Position numbers and translations under genes: made by a program. The notes beneath the pieces were generated by a model, which made no database searches, had not been told where the DNA came from, and saw nothing but the letters and a program-made list of their open reading frames with translations. Of a stretch of DNA of 7,414 nt, positions 7,210 through 7,414 are shown in pieces. The DNA comes from Cyclobacteriaceae bacterium (GTDB lineage Bacteria; Bacteroidota; Bacteroidia; Cytophagales; Cyclobacteriaceae), in the NCBI GenBank assembly GCA_030589835.1, contig JAUUZS010000202.1, forward strand, positions 1 to 7,414. Direction: 5' to 3'. Position 1 is the first letter of the stretch. The number at the start of each line of letters is the position of its first letter.

Positions 7210-7414
7210 TTCGTTATTGTTGATATCTGGTGCTCTCGAGACTTAATTTTTTTTTAAATGTATTTTTGCTGCGATTCATCGTTTTTAAAGGAATGTAAAA
7301 AACACTTCTCCAGAATTAAACTTCTCAAATCATCATTACTAAGCATTGATGATCAAGGACACATTCTTTTTCTCCAAGCAGATTGAGTAGAATTTGGTAA
7401 AATTAGACAGAAAC
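7210..7414. other. AT-rich leader upstream of the VCBS lipoprotein gene
   Basis: No gene is supported in these 205 bases. They should contain the promoter of the VCBS gene, but I found no convincing TTTG/TAnnTTTG pair. Visible items are a run of nine T (plus strand, 7247-7255, about 40 bases before the ATG), an XhoI-type CTCGAG palindrome (7235-7240), and a seven-base inverted repeat, ATCATCA (7329-7335) and TGATGAT (7347-7353). A 13-codon plus-strand frame at 7349-7390 is discussed among the findings. Confidence 0.5.

Noticed and set aside
7339..7413. 24-codon open frame on the minus strand running in from the window edge and ending at TAG 7341-7339
   Set aside because: It might be the tail of an upstream gene, but it is too short, shows no recognisable motif, and such lengths are common by chance in AT-rich DNA.

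Overview
The window looks like a Bacteroidota chromosome, most plausibly a marine or soil relative of the Cytophagales. That placement is inferred from the protein families (an AddAB-type recombination pair with the Bacteroidota form of AddB, a VCBS/ASPIC lipoprotein of the kind found beside SusC/SusD genes, and a SusD C-terminal fragment), from AT-rich leaders without Shine-Dalgarno sequences, and from a TTTG-N19-AAGCTTTG promoter-like pair. Every gene I can support is on the minus strand, so transcription runs from high to low coordinates.

Right part (7414 to 3922): about 200 bases of AT-rich leader, then one large gene for a 1095-residue lipoprotein. It carries fourteen Asp-rich calcium-binding VCBS/FG-GAP motifs in two groups of seven, separated by an ASPIC/UnbV domain. 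A probable hairpin terminator follows about 35 bases after the stop codon.

Middle (3921 to 3453): no intact gene. Just after the terminator lies an in-frame stretch with the typical ending of a RagB/SusD outer-membrane nutrient-binding lipoprotein. The rest of that gene is missing. It is followed by AT-rich sequence with short palindromes and then by the likely promoter of the next operon. I read this as the scar of a lost SusC/SusD locus, to which the VCBS lipoprotein may once have belonged.

Left part (3452 to 1): a DNA-repair operon. A full AddA-type UvrD/Rep helicase with an intact C-terminal PD-(D/E)XK nuclease probably starts at TTG. One base after its stop codon begins an AddB-type partner, of which the first 68 codons are visible. 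Together the two should form the double-strand-break end-resection helicase-nuclease that loads RecA, the counterpart of RecBCD.

The coding content is mostly conventional. The points worth a second look are the orphan susD 3' end, the 7+7 layout of calcium motifs around the ASPIC domain, the TTG start and tight junction of the repair operon, and a faint transposase-like start at the right edge. I do not see a new defence system, CRISPR array, tRNA or rRNA.
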